Of a DNA stretch of 22,126 nucleotides, positions 1-8,064 are shown piece by piece. Source of the stretch: UBA10133 sp964348455 (GTDB lineage Bacteria > Patescibacteriota > Microgenomatia > UBA1400 > MFAQ01); the NCBI GenBank assembly GCA_964348455.1, contig CAYGCQ010000020.1, positions 1-22,126 on the forward strand. The letters run 5' to 3'. Numbering within the stretch: the first letter of the stretch is position 1; each line of letters opens with the position of its first letter. The notes below the pieces were generated by a model that was given only the letters and a program-made list of their open reading frames with translations, had not been told where the DNA came from and did not search any database. The translations under genes and the position numbers were made by a program.

Positions 1-45
1 GCGCCCTGAGGCGAGTCAGCAGACTTGACCGAAGGGTTCGAGTCC
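1..45 (+). repeat. Dispersed repeat, copy 1 (second copy at 10792-10836)
   Basis: Bases 1-45 match 10792-10836 at 42 of 45 positions in the same orientation; the shared core begins CTGAGGCGAGTCAGCAGACT. This copy runs into the tRNA-3'-like sequence and the other does not, so the repeat is mosaic. It may extend beyond the window. Confidence 0.85.
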
Positions 46-59
46 CGCCGGGGTCGCCA
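34..59 (+). other. tRNA 3'-end-like sequence (T loop plus CCA), possible attachment-site scar
   Basis: The bases read as a T loop (TTCGAGT) flanked by GGG and CCC, then a GC-rich stretch ending in CCA at 57-59, as in the 3' third of a tRNA gene. The T stem holds only three pairs. The bases before 34 do not form anticodon or D arms, so this is not a complete tRNA. Mobile elements commonly use tRNA 3' ends as integration sites. A recombinase remnant reading across it fits an old attachment site, but that is inference. The 16 bases at 40-55 recur exactly at 10679-10694. Confidence 0.5.
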
Positions 60-382
60 ATCGGGATGAGAAGCATAAATTGCTATCTTGTCGAATGGTT
101 TTTTCCACTCGTATCGCACTTTTTTGCCTTCGAGTGTTAGGTTCTGAAGTGTGAGTTGTAAAATCTGCTTTTTTTCATCAGGTTCAGAACTTTCGAAGAG
201 TTCTTTTGCCCTACTTGCTATCTGAAGGAGGTATTGTGAGGTCAAGTAGTACTCCTCGTCGGCGACTTGGAGATTTTTTGCTTTTGCCAAGATCTCTTTT
301 TGCTCTTCTCGGTACTGGTCTCTCTTTTTCTCGAAGAAGTCCATAGTAATCCGCTTCATTTTATCACTGCTTATCATTTTGA

Positions 383-434
383 CAAAAGAAAATCCCCCTC
401 GCACTTGGAGATTTTCTCTTTGTGTTTGGGGGAT
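383..434 (-). terminator. Possible terminator of the 201-aa gene
   Basis: On the minus strand, just after the stop of the 201-aa gene, ATCCCCC (428-434) pairs with GGGGGAT (392-398). A T-rich run (TTTCTTTT) follows. The loop is long but holds a smaller GAGA/TCTC pairing. The position suits a terminator; the long loop lowers confidence. Confidence 0.45.
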
Positions 435-446
435 ATTGTTAGGCGA

Positions 447-1052
447 TTATTTCTCGAAAGAAATTGGTGTGGAGTACGGTCCGAGGATGATCTTCTGAAC
501 CTTGTCGCCTTTGACAAGTTCGAGATATGAGGCGGGACCTTTTACACGCATCGAGAAGGTGTTGTAGTCAGCCTTGCGAAGCAGAACTCCGCCGAGCAGG
601 TCGAGCTTCTTGGTGAAGTCGGCAAGCCAAGCTTCATCGGCTTCCCAGCCATTCCAAACTTCTGCAAACGCTTTGTAGACGGTTTCATCGTCAAGGTCGC
701 TGAAGTCGGGGCATTCCATATTAGCGAGGGATGCGAGAGCACGATTGCGAACTGCCTGACTTGATGGGGGCGTATATTTTCCGCCGTGGGCGACTTGAAC
801 CAGAAGCAGGTCGAGCGCTGAAGTGGCTTCGTCTTTTTCGCTTTCGAAGGTCTTGCCGACAAGCTGTGAAGCATCAGAAACATTGAAGTGCTTCATCAGG
901 AGCATCACTTTGGAGTAGTAGAAGCCAGACGAAGTTGTCCAACCTGAGCCTACCTGAGTCAGTCCCCAGCAATAGAAAGCTTCGGGGTGGGTTGGGGCAT
1001 GATCGTCATCAAGCGGATTCTGTTTCAATTCAACAATCTTAAAAGTAGCCAT
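447..1052 (-). CDS. Unknown 201-aa soluble protein
   Basis: I do not recognise this family. The protein starts MATFKIVELKQNPLDDD, is rich in Trp and acidic residues and has no signal peptide, membrane segment or zinc-type cysteine pairs, so it should be cytoplasmic. The end (KIILGPYSTPISFEK) looks beta-rich. The start is set by AAGGAG three bases before the ATG and by a near-consensus promoter upstream at 1101-1129. It is transcribed divergently from the 247-aa gene at 1296, and the pair shares a 243-bp intergenic region. Its DNA is visibly richer in G+C than the 1628-aa gene of the same island, which may mean a separate acquisition. The gene is convincing; its function is unknown. Confidence 0.85.
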   Translation of the reverse strand: MATFKIVELKQNPLDDDHAPTHPEAFYCWGLTQVGSGWTTSSGFYYSKVMLLMKHFNVSDASQLVGKTFESEKDEATSALDLLLVQVAHGGKYTPPSSQAVRNRALASLANMECPDFSDLDDETVYKAFAEVWNGWEADEAWLADFTKKLDLLGGVLLRKADYNTFSMRVKGPASYLELVKGDKVQKIILGPYSTPISFEK

Positions 1053-1100
1053 GGGCTCCTTATATCTTTTAGGTTGACTTGTGAGGTAATGTACCCGCAG

Positions 1101-1129
1101 ATTGTACCACGAAGTATGCCTGTTGTCAA
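1101..1129 (-). promoter_or_regulatory. Near-consensus promoter of the 201-aa gene
   Basis: On the minus strand the -35 box TTGACA (1124-1129) and the -10 box TACAAT (1101-1106) are separated by exactly 17 bp. This is the best sigma70-type match in the window. It leaves a leader of about 40 nt that includes the AAGGAG ribosome binding site. Confidence 0.85.
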
Positions 1130-1192
1130 GCTATAGGATATGTTTTGTACCTAAGAGGGTAACGGGCTAGATAAGTATTGATCCTATAGTAG

Positions 1193-1221
1193 TTGTTTTT
1201 TGGGTGATATTGTGGTATATT
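1193..1221 (+). promoter_or_regulatory. Promoter of the 247-aa gene
   Basis: TTGTTT (1193-1198) and TATATT (1216-1221) lie 17 bp apart, upstream of a leader of about 68 nt that carries AAGGAG near 1281. It is divergent from the promoter at 1101-1129; the two -35 boxes are 63 bp apart, so shared regulation is possible. Confidence 0.65.
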
Positions 1222-1295
1222 ACGCACAGAAAGAATTAGAATTGAGGCTGACAGCTTCAAAAACATTCCGTTCATTTCAATAAGGAGACTTAATT

Positions 1296-2039
1296 ATGGC
1301 ACTTCCCGCTAATCGTCATGCTGTAGTGGCTATTCTTGCCGAGATTTCTGATAGGATCATCGGCCAAAAACGAGACGGGTTTTCCTGTTCTTGTGGCGCA
1401 ATTCACTGTGGACCCGCAACAGCTGTAAGTATCGATCCTGGTGGCGATAGCTACCCTGGTCAGGAAACAAGCATTGGTTGTTGGTCGGTAAACATGCGTT
1501 ATCATCCCGAAGATCCTGAAAATCGCAATGGCTATGGATTTTGTTTGAGTGAGTTCATCCCCTTCGAAGAGCTTGAACAGATTTTCAAGAAACACTTTGG
1601 GCAGATTGAACAAGCTGATAACGCCTGGCGCTTGATTTCTTCTGGTTCTGACCGAGCAGTCAAAAAGCTCACCCCTGCGATGAAAATTCGTAACAACTCA
1701 GAGCTCATCGAGTTCTCGGTAGATTGGGGTGCAGATCAGAAAACAGCAAAGTGGTTCGAAAAAAGAAGCTTTGCATCTAAAGCTGGAAAAGTTGTCGGGG
1801 CACTTACCTTCGATGAAGTACTCAAGAAATTGAAGAAGGTGAAAGCCTTAACATACATGGGTGGACCAGTGCCAGAGCTTGAGTTCGAAAGCGAATGGCT
1901 CGAAGATTTCAGTAGAGCACTTGTGATCGCTGAAAATTCAGAGCAAGTAATTGTGAGATCTGGGTCGTATTTCGATCGCTCAGGAAAATACATCACAAAT
2001 ACCTCATTCGTGTTTCTGAAGTATCCTGAAAAAAGTTAG
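1296..2039 (+). CDS. Unknown 247-aa protein with an N-terminal Cys cluster
   Basis: No family recognised. The N-terminal part holds a cysteine cluster (FSCSCGAIHCGP, about residues 29-40) with further cysteines near 60 and 83, a possible metal site. The middle and C-terminal parts are mixed helix and strand, with a Lys-rich stretch LKKLKKVKAL. No signal peptide or membrane segment is seen. The start is supported by AAGGAG about eight bases upstream and by a promoter at 1193-1221. A hairpin just after the stop probably terminates the transcript. It is divergent from the 201-aa gene, which also has a Shine-Dalgarno leader, unlike most genes in the right half. The gene is convincing; no function can be given. 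Confidence 0.85.
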   Translation: MALPANRHAVVAILAEISDRIIGQKRDGFSCSCGAIHCGPATAVSIDPGGDSYPGQETSIGCWSVNMRYHPEDPENRNGYGFCLSEFIPFEELEQIFKKHFGQIEQADNAWRLISSGSDRAVKKLTPAMKIRNNSELIEFSVDWGADQKTAKWFEKRSFASKAGKVVGALTFDEVLKKLKKVKALTYMGGPVPELEFESEWLEDFSRALVIAENSEQVIVRSGSYFDRSGKYITNTSFVFLKYPEKS

Positions 2040-2045
2040 TCAAAC

Positions 2046-2075
2046 TAGCGGGCCGAGAGGTCCGCTAATTTATTG
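2046..2075 (+). terminator. Hairpin terminator after the 247-aa gene
   Basis: TAGCGGGCC (2046-2054) pairs with GGTCCGCTA (2059-2067) around a GAGA tetraloop, nine pairs with one G-U. It begins 7 bp after the stop and is followed by a modest T-rich tract (ATTTATT). Confidence 0.7.
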
Positions 2076-2144
2076 GAAAAAATATAGTTATCTTGTTAGA
2101 TTGTTTGAAATTGGAACTTTGGGAATAGGACATCAATAATTGGT

Positions 2145-3005
2145 TTAAGAGTCGAAAGTGTGAAGTCCAACTCTATTTCTCGGTTGCTGAACGCATCCCG
2201 TAAGGGTCACCTCAAAGAAGTTTCGCCCAGATTGCGAGGATTCAGCCCGTGCGCCCGCCCACGCACGGAGCGATGCGAAGGGCTTTTTTAACTCTCCACT
2301 AAGTTGATTATCTTTCAAAAAGTAGTTCGAGCCGATGTTTTTAGCGAAGATTCGCAAATCTTCGCTTGGGGTATCCGGTCGCGCGACTTTTTGCGCCTGC
2401 AGGGCGCAATTAATAAATTCTTCCATTGGTTCGAGCCAACTCGAACCACCTGCTTTTGTTTTGGCTATCTTGCTTTCAAGATTTTGTTTGGAAGTAAATA
2501 GTTCGTTTTTCTTTTGTTTATATGTTTGAGAGTCGATAGTGCCATCAAGATAGCTATCTAGTAATATGTTGAGTTTGCCATCTATAGTTTGAATATCAAA
2601 CTTGAGTTTGATTAAAGATGTTTCCGCAGATTGTTGATCTAGCTTTTTGTCTCGCTCGAGCCAGTTGAGCCAATTTTTCTTCCATGCTTGTGGTAGTGTG
2701 GCAGAAGAAACAAAACCTATGAGTTGGTCTTTCAGAGACAGGCTTCGACCAACACCTTTGTAGTCTACAAAAATAATTTGCGATCGTTTTACAGTGTCCT
2801 CGTCGACATTCTTAATGTCTTCAATTCCAACCACAGACCAGCCAGCTTCTTTTAGGTTATTAATCACATCGAAATCACGTACCTCATCATCAACAAAAAG
2901 TATTTGAATGTTATCTTTGGTGAATTTGCCTCTACCATGAAACAACCTATCAAATAAACTTGATATATCTTCCCAATCAAAGTCAAATACCCACAAAAAT
3001 TTCAT
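2145..3005 (-). CDS. Chimeric ORF: receiver-like N-terminus joined to a serine-recombinase C-terminus
   Basis: Residues 1 to about 92 resemble a response-regulator receiver domain: strand ILFVDDE with acidic D39/D40, helix VINNLKEAGW, then IIFVDYKGVG with a candidate phospho-acceptor D81. The fold stops about halfway. From about residue 104 the sequence is typical of the C-terminal part of large serine recombinases: the helical stretch LDSYLDGTIDSQTYKQKKNE, then SSWLEPMEEFI and AKNIGSNYFLKDNQL. The catalytic recombinase domain is missing. The junction lies near 2705-2730. The last 40 residues are low-quality sequence encoded by repeat DNA, including the 27-nt repeat at 2207-2233. No ribosome binding site was found. 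I infer a deletion or recombination that fused two genes; neither half should work as its parent did. Reading frame clear, fusion inferred from family knowledge. Confidence 0.65.
   Translation of the reverse strand: MKFLWVFDFDWEDISSLFDRLFHGRGKFTKDNIQILFVDDEVRDFDVINNLKEAGWSVVGIEDIKNVDEDTVKRSQIIFVDYKGVGRSLSLKDQLIGFVSSATLPQAWKKNWLNWLERDKKLDQQSAETSLIKLKFDIQTIDGKLNILLDSYLDGTIDSQTYKQKKNELFTSKQNLESKIAKTKAGGSSWLEPMEEFINCALQAQKVARPDTPSEDLRIFAKNIGSNYFLKDNQLSGELKKPFASLRAWAGARAESSQSGRNFFEVTLTGCVQQPRNRVGLHTFDS
2207..2233 (+). repeat. 27-bp direct repeat, left copy
   Basis: This segment (core TCACCTCAAAGAAGTTT) matches 8514-8540 at 25 of 27 positions in the same orientation. Here it lies in the 3' part of the chimeric recombinase ORF. 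At the other end it overlaps the 3' edge of structured element R1. The two copies bracket about 6.3 kb. Confidence 0.8.
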
Positions 3006-3022
3006 TTGTTAGACTATTAGTA

Positions 3023-3037
3023 TTATCTCTAAGATAA
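3023..3037. promoter_or_regulatory. Small inverted repeat upstream of the chimeric ORF
   Basis: TTATCT (3023-3028) and AGATAA (3032-3037) form a 6-bp inverted repeat 18 bp upstream of the start at 3005, in the region shared with the divergent 1628-aa gene. It could be an operator; no other evidence. Confidence 0.3.
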
Positions 3038-3165
3038 CACAACAATGAAAGATTGGAATAGTTGTGTCGTGCATACTCAGCATTATCAAAGTAGGTGTAC
3101 CTTGAGTGCGACCCCTGAAGCAATTACAAATAGCTAAATTGATACTTTTTTTGATGAATTTGCCT

Positions 3166-3177
3166 TATTATTAGCAT
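3166..3177 (+). promoter_or_regulatory. -10 box giving a leaderless mRNA for the 1628-aa gene
   Basis: TATTAT (3166-3171) ends exactly 6 bp before the ATG at 3178 and there is no Shine-Dalgarno sequence. Transcription would start at or next to the start codon. The -35 region is weak: TTGATA at 3139-3144 is too far upstream for normal spacing. Confidence 0.55.
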
Positions 3178-6100
3178 ATGAATAGTTTTGAAGTCGCACA
3201 ACCAACCGATTCAAAACCATCTGTTTGGAAAAACGCCCAGGAGAAACTCAGTGTAGGTATCAAGGAGTACAAAGCGGAAAAACTAAGGCGACAACTACTT
3301 TCTGAAATTGAAGATGAGCATGAAGTAAAGACTAACGGCAAAATAAAACCCCTTAGATCTGTAAACTTTGATATTAGAGAAGCCATCGAAGCTAGCAGAC
3401 ACAAAGGAAGGATCGAAGGCGACCAATATAAGCAGCTCATGGGTACCAATTGGGATGCGGAGCTCCAAGTTACACTCGACTATTTTGCTGCTACATGTAA
3501 TATAGAGGTCAATACAAGTAGAACCAATCATCTTGAAGAAATTTGCAGAAAGATTGATCCTGAAAACACAGCTCCAAGTAGGGTTGTCGTTATGAATAAA
3601 AGTGAGACTCCAACTGCATTTGTGACATCAGACGGCACAATTTTTGTTAGCCAATCATTGATAAATATTTGTGACTCGGATGATGATATGGCTTTTATTC
3701 TTGGCCACGAAAAAGGTCATATAAAAAATCACACCCACGCAATTGCAACAGCACAAAACGCTTTTACTGCTTGGGGAGTTGATTGGATTCACGAAGCTAT
3801 TGGAGGTGATCAAGAAAGTATAAATTTCATGGAGCAAGGAGGATATAAAGTAAGCGCAGCTGGGAAAATGCTAGAACGACTAGCTGGGTTTGAAAGAGGT
3901 AAGGAACACCAGTCTGGGGTGATGAGAGCTACGCAAACATATGGAAACTTTGCGGCGCTAAATAGAACATCTAGCGCCATAAACGAAACGCCCCTTCCTG
4001 AATACATGAAGGGAAAAGCCAAAAAGACAAACATCGAGATATTTGAGGCTCTGCAAAAGAATGGCATTGAAAAACTCAATAAATATGACGCTGACAATGT
4101 TGTATCTCGACTCCACCCTCAACACCTTGAAATGGTTTTTGACTCTGGACCTTCATATAAATATACGGAGAAGAAGGCAAAATCTATTTCATCATTTTAT
4201 TATTCCGTTGATTCTGAAGTAGTAAAGAGACTTGTTAAGTCCGGCCACACAGAACTCGATGCTTACACTTTTATCGCTCTCCAGGGCAGAGACCATACTT
4301 ACGATAGCTATTACTTTATTGACAAGCCGGAAAAGTTTCCTGAGACGTGTAGGAATCTCCAGCAATTTAATCAGACCGACTATGTCAACACATTGCATAA
4401 ATCGGTCTTTATAAATGAGGATGCAACCTTCGTCAGATATAAAGGTGATGATGAATATAACCAAGAGAAATATTTCGCTGCAAAGAAATTTTTTTCTGGT
4501 GACATACTCTGGAATATATACGACGTAGATAATGAGCCTGGGAGTAAGGGGGTAGGTGTAACGAGCGAAACACTTTTGGACGGACTAGCAGCACTTCAAC
4601 GATTTGCTCGAGGCCCAGAGGATCCAGCTGTCTACAATGCGATATACAACAAATATTTCTGGACTAACGTCTTAGGCAAGTCACTTGCAGAGAAAGGGTT
4701 CGTCGACCCAAAAGATATTGAGGCTTTTTTCGATCTTACTTACCAACATGGCTACCATATAGACGGTCATGATTTATACCTAAACACTCGAAGGCACTCT
4801 AAAGACAAAGTGGTGATTAAATTTAACGATAAAGAATACCCTCTTTCGAAAGACCAGCATGAGATGGCACTGGAAACTATTAAAGAGCTGTTAAGTGTCG
4901 AATTTAGAAAAGAAGAAAAAATAGAATTCGGACCACGCGATCTAGATAGACTATTTGCATTATTCGAGAACCCACCAAAAAAGCAAGGCTATTACGATGA
5001 CAGGCGAGACTTTGCTTCTGATATCTTACTTAAAATGTCTCAGTATATGGGGCAAGAGAATGGTCGAGAAGGTATTAACAATGAGTTTGCTGATCACATC
5101 ATCAAGCTTGTTTCACAATTCAGATACAAGATCCCCTACTCCTACTCTGAATATATCAAGAGACCGTATGTCAATGAAGATGGATATCCCACTGAAAATA
5201 TTTCCCCAACAAACGGTGAGAATCTGGATAATGAATCCAAACTCTATGGCTTTCATTTGGGGTTAGTTATGTTGACACAGCTTTATGAAAAAGATGATGA
5301 TGAATTTTACAAGCATATTGGATTGCTTTGTGAAACTTGTGAAATAGATTTTGATCGACTTTCAAAAGTAGAAACTTTTAGCTTATGCCAAGAAATTTTA
5401 CTTGCTGAACAACATTGGGCATATAGACCTCAAGTATTTGGAGGAAGCAATCCAATAGAAATTGATTTTTCTAGATCGAGGACAAGAATTGCAGACTATG
5501 AGAAACTTTCCGAAATGCCGTTTATGGTAAGACTAATGAAACCTGAACCTGTCGATGCTACCAACTTTGGTGACCTCAACAAGGCGGAAGATAAGCTGAT
5601 TGGTAGTCTGACAATGTTTCACCAGCATGACAGGAGTATCCCTAAGGGCATAAATATCTTCCATGAGAAATTAATGCATTTGGTTGTTGGTCAGGACATA
5701 TTGCTCCAGGCTCAGACTTTAATTGAAAACGGCGTGACAGAGACCGAGTTTGATGAATTAGCTAAGTTTCTCGAAAACAGCTACCCTCACAATGTTGAGT
5801 ACCAAGCTTTTATTGGCGAACTAGATAGAAGATTTCTGTTATCCGAGGATGTTTCAATTAGAAGAAAGGTCGACCATATACATAAAAATGTAGAAAGAAT
5901 TGGTTACGAGGGAGTAAGTCTAGTTGCTGACCAAATTACTGGCGTAGAGGACTTCAGATATATGAAGGAAAAGCTGAAGAAGAATTTGCAGACTTATATG
6001 GAAGGAACTTCAAAATTATCCTTCCTTGCCATAGGTGACTATAACTCCCAACTAGTGTCAGATCGTTTTGAAAGCGTATTTGAGACTTCATCAAAGGATG

Positions 6101-8064
6101 AAGAGTCAGCAATTAAAACTTCGACTGAAGCAGCAATAAAATGGTTCAGTTATATATCAAATTTTTCTCAATATGGCAGTGACACTATTAAGTTTGAAAA
6201 AGATTTAGGAAAGTTTTCGATTGAAAGAGACGCTTCGGACTTCTTCTCTTCAGTAAGCGACTCTTTTGATAGATTGAATAATCTTACAGAAATTCAGAGA
6301 TTTGCAATTGCTATGAAACTATTAGTGGAAAAGGATGGTGGACTAAGTAGTGCCAAAAATAGATCAGTGATCGCAGAAAACATTGTCGATTCGCTCAATA
6401 TAAAGGACGAGTTTTTAAGACTAGCAATAAGCTCCGCTTGTACAGAAGCAGACGCAAAATTGGTGGCCATTCCAGTAGCTCAGACACTTGGTCCGATTTT
6501 GTTTAGGTCTTTTGATAAAAACAAGGTTGTCTTGGAAGACGTAATGGAGTCTGTAGCCACAGATAAGTATGAATATGTTGGCGATGACTACAAAAAGGTT
6601 GAGAAAAGAGTACGAGACTTATTTACTAGAGAACAGGTAGAAGCCATACTTCGATCTAATTCACGGGATATTCAAATATTTGGACCAGAATACGCGCCAT
6701 TTCCGAATTCAGCAATTTTTAAGCTAGCGCAGGACAGTGACGAAAAGTACTACAGTTTCAGTGCGGAACTCAGAAAATTGTTAAATAATCCAGATATTCC
6801 AACTCCCATTAACTTAGAAGAAGGCGAGCATAATGAAATCGATCCAGAAACAGAGGCTCTTATTAGAGCCGTTGAAAGTAGTGGACCGTTGGGTGGCAGG
6901 TCTTTGCAGCTTACCAGACAATTTGAAAACCTTTCCCCAGAGATAGATAAACGATTGTCACAATCATTCGATAGGAATAAGGGGATGGATAAATTTAGAT
7001 TTTGGCTAAATCTGGATAAATTAGCACAGGAGAATCCAGAAGTGGAAGCTTTTGTTCATAGAATTAAGCTCCAAGAATATAAAGGTGGAGGAAGTTTACA
7101 AACAACTTTCAGGGCAGACTACTATTTGGATGATGGCTCTAGGCAAGATGTCGTGTTGCGAATGAAGAACCCAAATGTTGAACTGTTTGTCAACGAAGTC
7201 TACGAATCTGCATATAAATCTATGGAGAAGGTCGCAAAAGAAGCAAAGAGCAAAAGCACCTTGAAGCACGCAAGAATGGCTATGATGTTACTTGAGCTTT
7301 CTAGACAATGGTGTAAGGCGGATATAAATGATACTGAATATGAGAAACACGACGATATATTTCGAAGAAAAATTAAAAAATTCAATGATAGGCACGAAAC
7401 AACGACAAATACATTCACTTATGCCCCCGAAAGGGTATTAACGCACAAACAGCTAAAGGTTGAATCTACAGGTCTTGGAGAAACATTAAACCATGAACTG
7501 AACGAAAATCAAGATTCTGAATCTAAAAAGAAGGTTGTTCAATCAGTTTCACAGTTCCTGCTTTTTCAAATGGACAATCCTGACTATATAGATGAACAAG
7601 GTGAGGATGTGTATGTTATACAGTCAGACCCTCACGTTGGTAATTACTTAGTAGCCTATGTTGAAAATGGTGGTCAATTTGTGGGAGTACTTGACAGAGA
7701 TTTCTACTTGACCCTAAAAAAAGAAGATATTGCTGTTCTAAACGAATACGTTAACGACACAAACCCAAAAAAGTTTGCGAATGACCTGATAGACAGAATA
7801 CTTGATATAAATAAAATTAGAGGAATGCAAAGACAAGTTGTGAAAACCAATATTTTTATAAAAAGCGGTTTCCAATCTTTGAAAGACAACTCTGATACCA
7901 TGACTTTTTTGCGTGTTCTCCTGACCGAAATGGAGGCATCAAACATCAATACCCCACTGTCCATAAGGCTTATGCTAAGAAATATTGAGGCTGCAAAACG
8001 CTTGAATAAAGAATTTGGCATGGAGCTAAAGAGCCAGAGACAAAATATCACAAAAACTTACTAA
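3178..8064 (+). CDS. Giant M48-like metallopeptidase / ABC1 (UbiB)-like kinase fusion protein, 1628 aa
   Basis: The N-terminal part has a zincin signature, LGHEKGHIKNH, with HExxH at residues 177-181, after a strand typical of M48 peptidases (TIFVSQSLI). Downstream GGYKVSAAGKMLERLA resembles the M48 helix after the third zinc ligand, but where M48 enzymes have Glu-Ala-Asp this protein appears to read GGD (209-211), so activity is uncertain. Residues about 250-1290 are mostly alpha-helical and unrecognised. The C-terminus resembles ABC1/AarF/UbiB kinases: GGGSLQTTFRA (1303-1313), VVLRMKNP (1325-1332, with Arg at the usual ATP-binding Lys), SDPHVGN (1483-1489) and LDRDF (1505-1509) as the metal-binding Asp motif. 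No signal peptide or membrane helix is seen. Its stop abuts structured element R1. The ORF is certain, the domain calls good by motif, and the role unknown. Confidence 0.8.
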   Translation: MNSFEVAQPTDSKPSVWKNAQEKLSVGIKEYKAEKLRRQLLSEIEDEHEVKTNGKIKPLRSVNFDIREAIEASRHKGRIEGDQYKQLMGTNWDAELQVTLDYFAATCNIEVNTSRTNHLEEICRKIDPENTAPSRVVVMNKSETPTAFVTSDGTIFVSQSLINICDSDDDMAFILGHEKGHIKNHTHAIATAQNAFTAWGVDWIHEAIGGDQESINFMEQGGYKVSAAGKMLERLAGFERGKEHQSGVMRATQTYGNFAALNRTSSAINETPLPEYMKGKAKKTNIEIFEALQKNGIEKLNKYDADNVVSRLHPQHLEMVFDSGPSYKYTEKKAKSISSFYYSVDSEVVKRLVKSGHTELDAYTFIALQGRDHTYDSYYFIDKPEKFPETCRNLQQFNQTDYVNTLHKSVFINEDATFVRYKGDDEYNQEKYFAAKKFFSGDILWNIYDVDNEPGSKGVGVTSETLLDGLAALQRFARGPEDPAVYNAIYNKYFWTNVLGKSLAEKGFVDPKDIEAFFDLTYQHGYHIDGHDLYLNTRRHSKDKVVIKFNDKEYPLSKDQHEMALETIKELLSVEFRKEEKIEFGPRDLDRLFALFENPPKKQGYYDDRRDFASDILLKMSQYMGQENGREGINNEFADHIIKLVSQFRYKIPYSYSEYIKRPYVNEDGYPTENISPTNGENLDNESKLYGFHLGLVMLTQLYEKDDDEFYKHIGLLCETCEIDFDRLSKVETFSLCQEILLAEQHWAYRPQVFGGSNPIEIDFSRSRTRIADYEKLSEMPFMVRLMKPEPVDATNFGDLNKAEDKLIGSLTMFHQHDRSIPKGINIFHEKLMHLVVGQDILLQAQTLIENGVTETEFDELAKFLENSYPHNVEYQAFIGELDRRFLLSEDVSIRRKVDHIHKNVERIGYEGVSLVADQITGVEDFRYMKEKLKKNLQTYMEGTSKLSFLAIGDYNSQLVSDRFESVFETSSKDEESAIKTSTEAAIKWFSYISNFSQYGSDTIKFEKDLGKFSIERDASDFFSSVSDSFDRLNNLTEIQRFAIAMKLLVEKDGGLSSAKNRSVIAENIVDSLNIKDEFLRLAISSACTEADAKLVAIPVAQTLGPILFRSFDKNKVVLEDVMESVATDKYEYVGDDYKKVEKRVRDLFTREQVEAILRSNSRDIQIFGPEYAPFPNSAIFKLAQDSDEKYYSFSAELRKLLNNPDIPTPINLEEGEHNEIDPETEALIRAVESSGPLGGRSLQLTRQFENLSPEIDKRLSQSFDRNKGMDKFRFWLNLDKLAQENPEVEAFVHRIKLQEYKGGGSLQTTFRADYYLDDGSRQDVVLRMKNPNVELFVNEVYESAYKSMEKVAKEAKSKSTLKHARMAMMLLELSRQWCKADINDTEYEKHDDIFRRKIKKFNDRHETTTNTFTYAPERVLTHKQLKVESTGLGETLNHELNENQDSESKKKVVQSVSQFLLFQMDNPDYIDEQGEDVYVIQSDPHVGNYLVAYVENGGQFVGVLDRDFYLTLKKEDIAVLNEYVNDTNPKKFANDLIDRILDINKIRGMQRQVVKTNIFIKSGFQSLKDNSDTMTFLRVLLTEMEASNINTPLSIRLMLRNIEAAKRLNKEFGMELKSQRQNITKTY

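Larger units (their letters stand above)
1..377 (-). pseudogene. C-terminal remnant of a large serine recombinase, cut by the window edge
   Basis: Reading the minus strand from 377 downward gives an uninterrupted frame to base 1 (MISSDKMKRITMDFFEKK..., with alternative starts at 359 and 344). The protein is a charged helical region with LTSQYLLQIASRAKELF, followed by LEGKKVRYEWKKPF. This matches the helical and beta end of the large serine recombinases common in Patescibacteria. The N-terminal catalytic domain with the nucleophilic serine is absent: a stop at 447-449, shared with the neighbouring 201-aa gene, closes the frame upstream. The remnant should therefore have no recombinase activity. 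Its end reads DWRPRRDSNPSVKSADSPQ, which is the antisense translation of a tRNA 3'-end-like sequence, so the frame runs out of real recombinase sequence near 60. No ribosome binding site was found. Family call by eye, fairly sure; remnant status very likely. Confidence 0.75.

Noticed and set aside
1..59. Complete tRNA gene
   Set aside because: Only the T loop and CCA-like end are recognisable. The T stem is short and no anticodon or D arm can be folded; the upstream bases belong to a dispersed repeat.
4955..5266. 103-aa plus-strand frame inside the 1628-aa gene
   Set aside because: It overlaps a well-supported coding region in another frame and has no ribosome binding site or recognisable domain.
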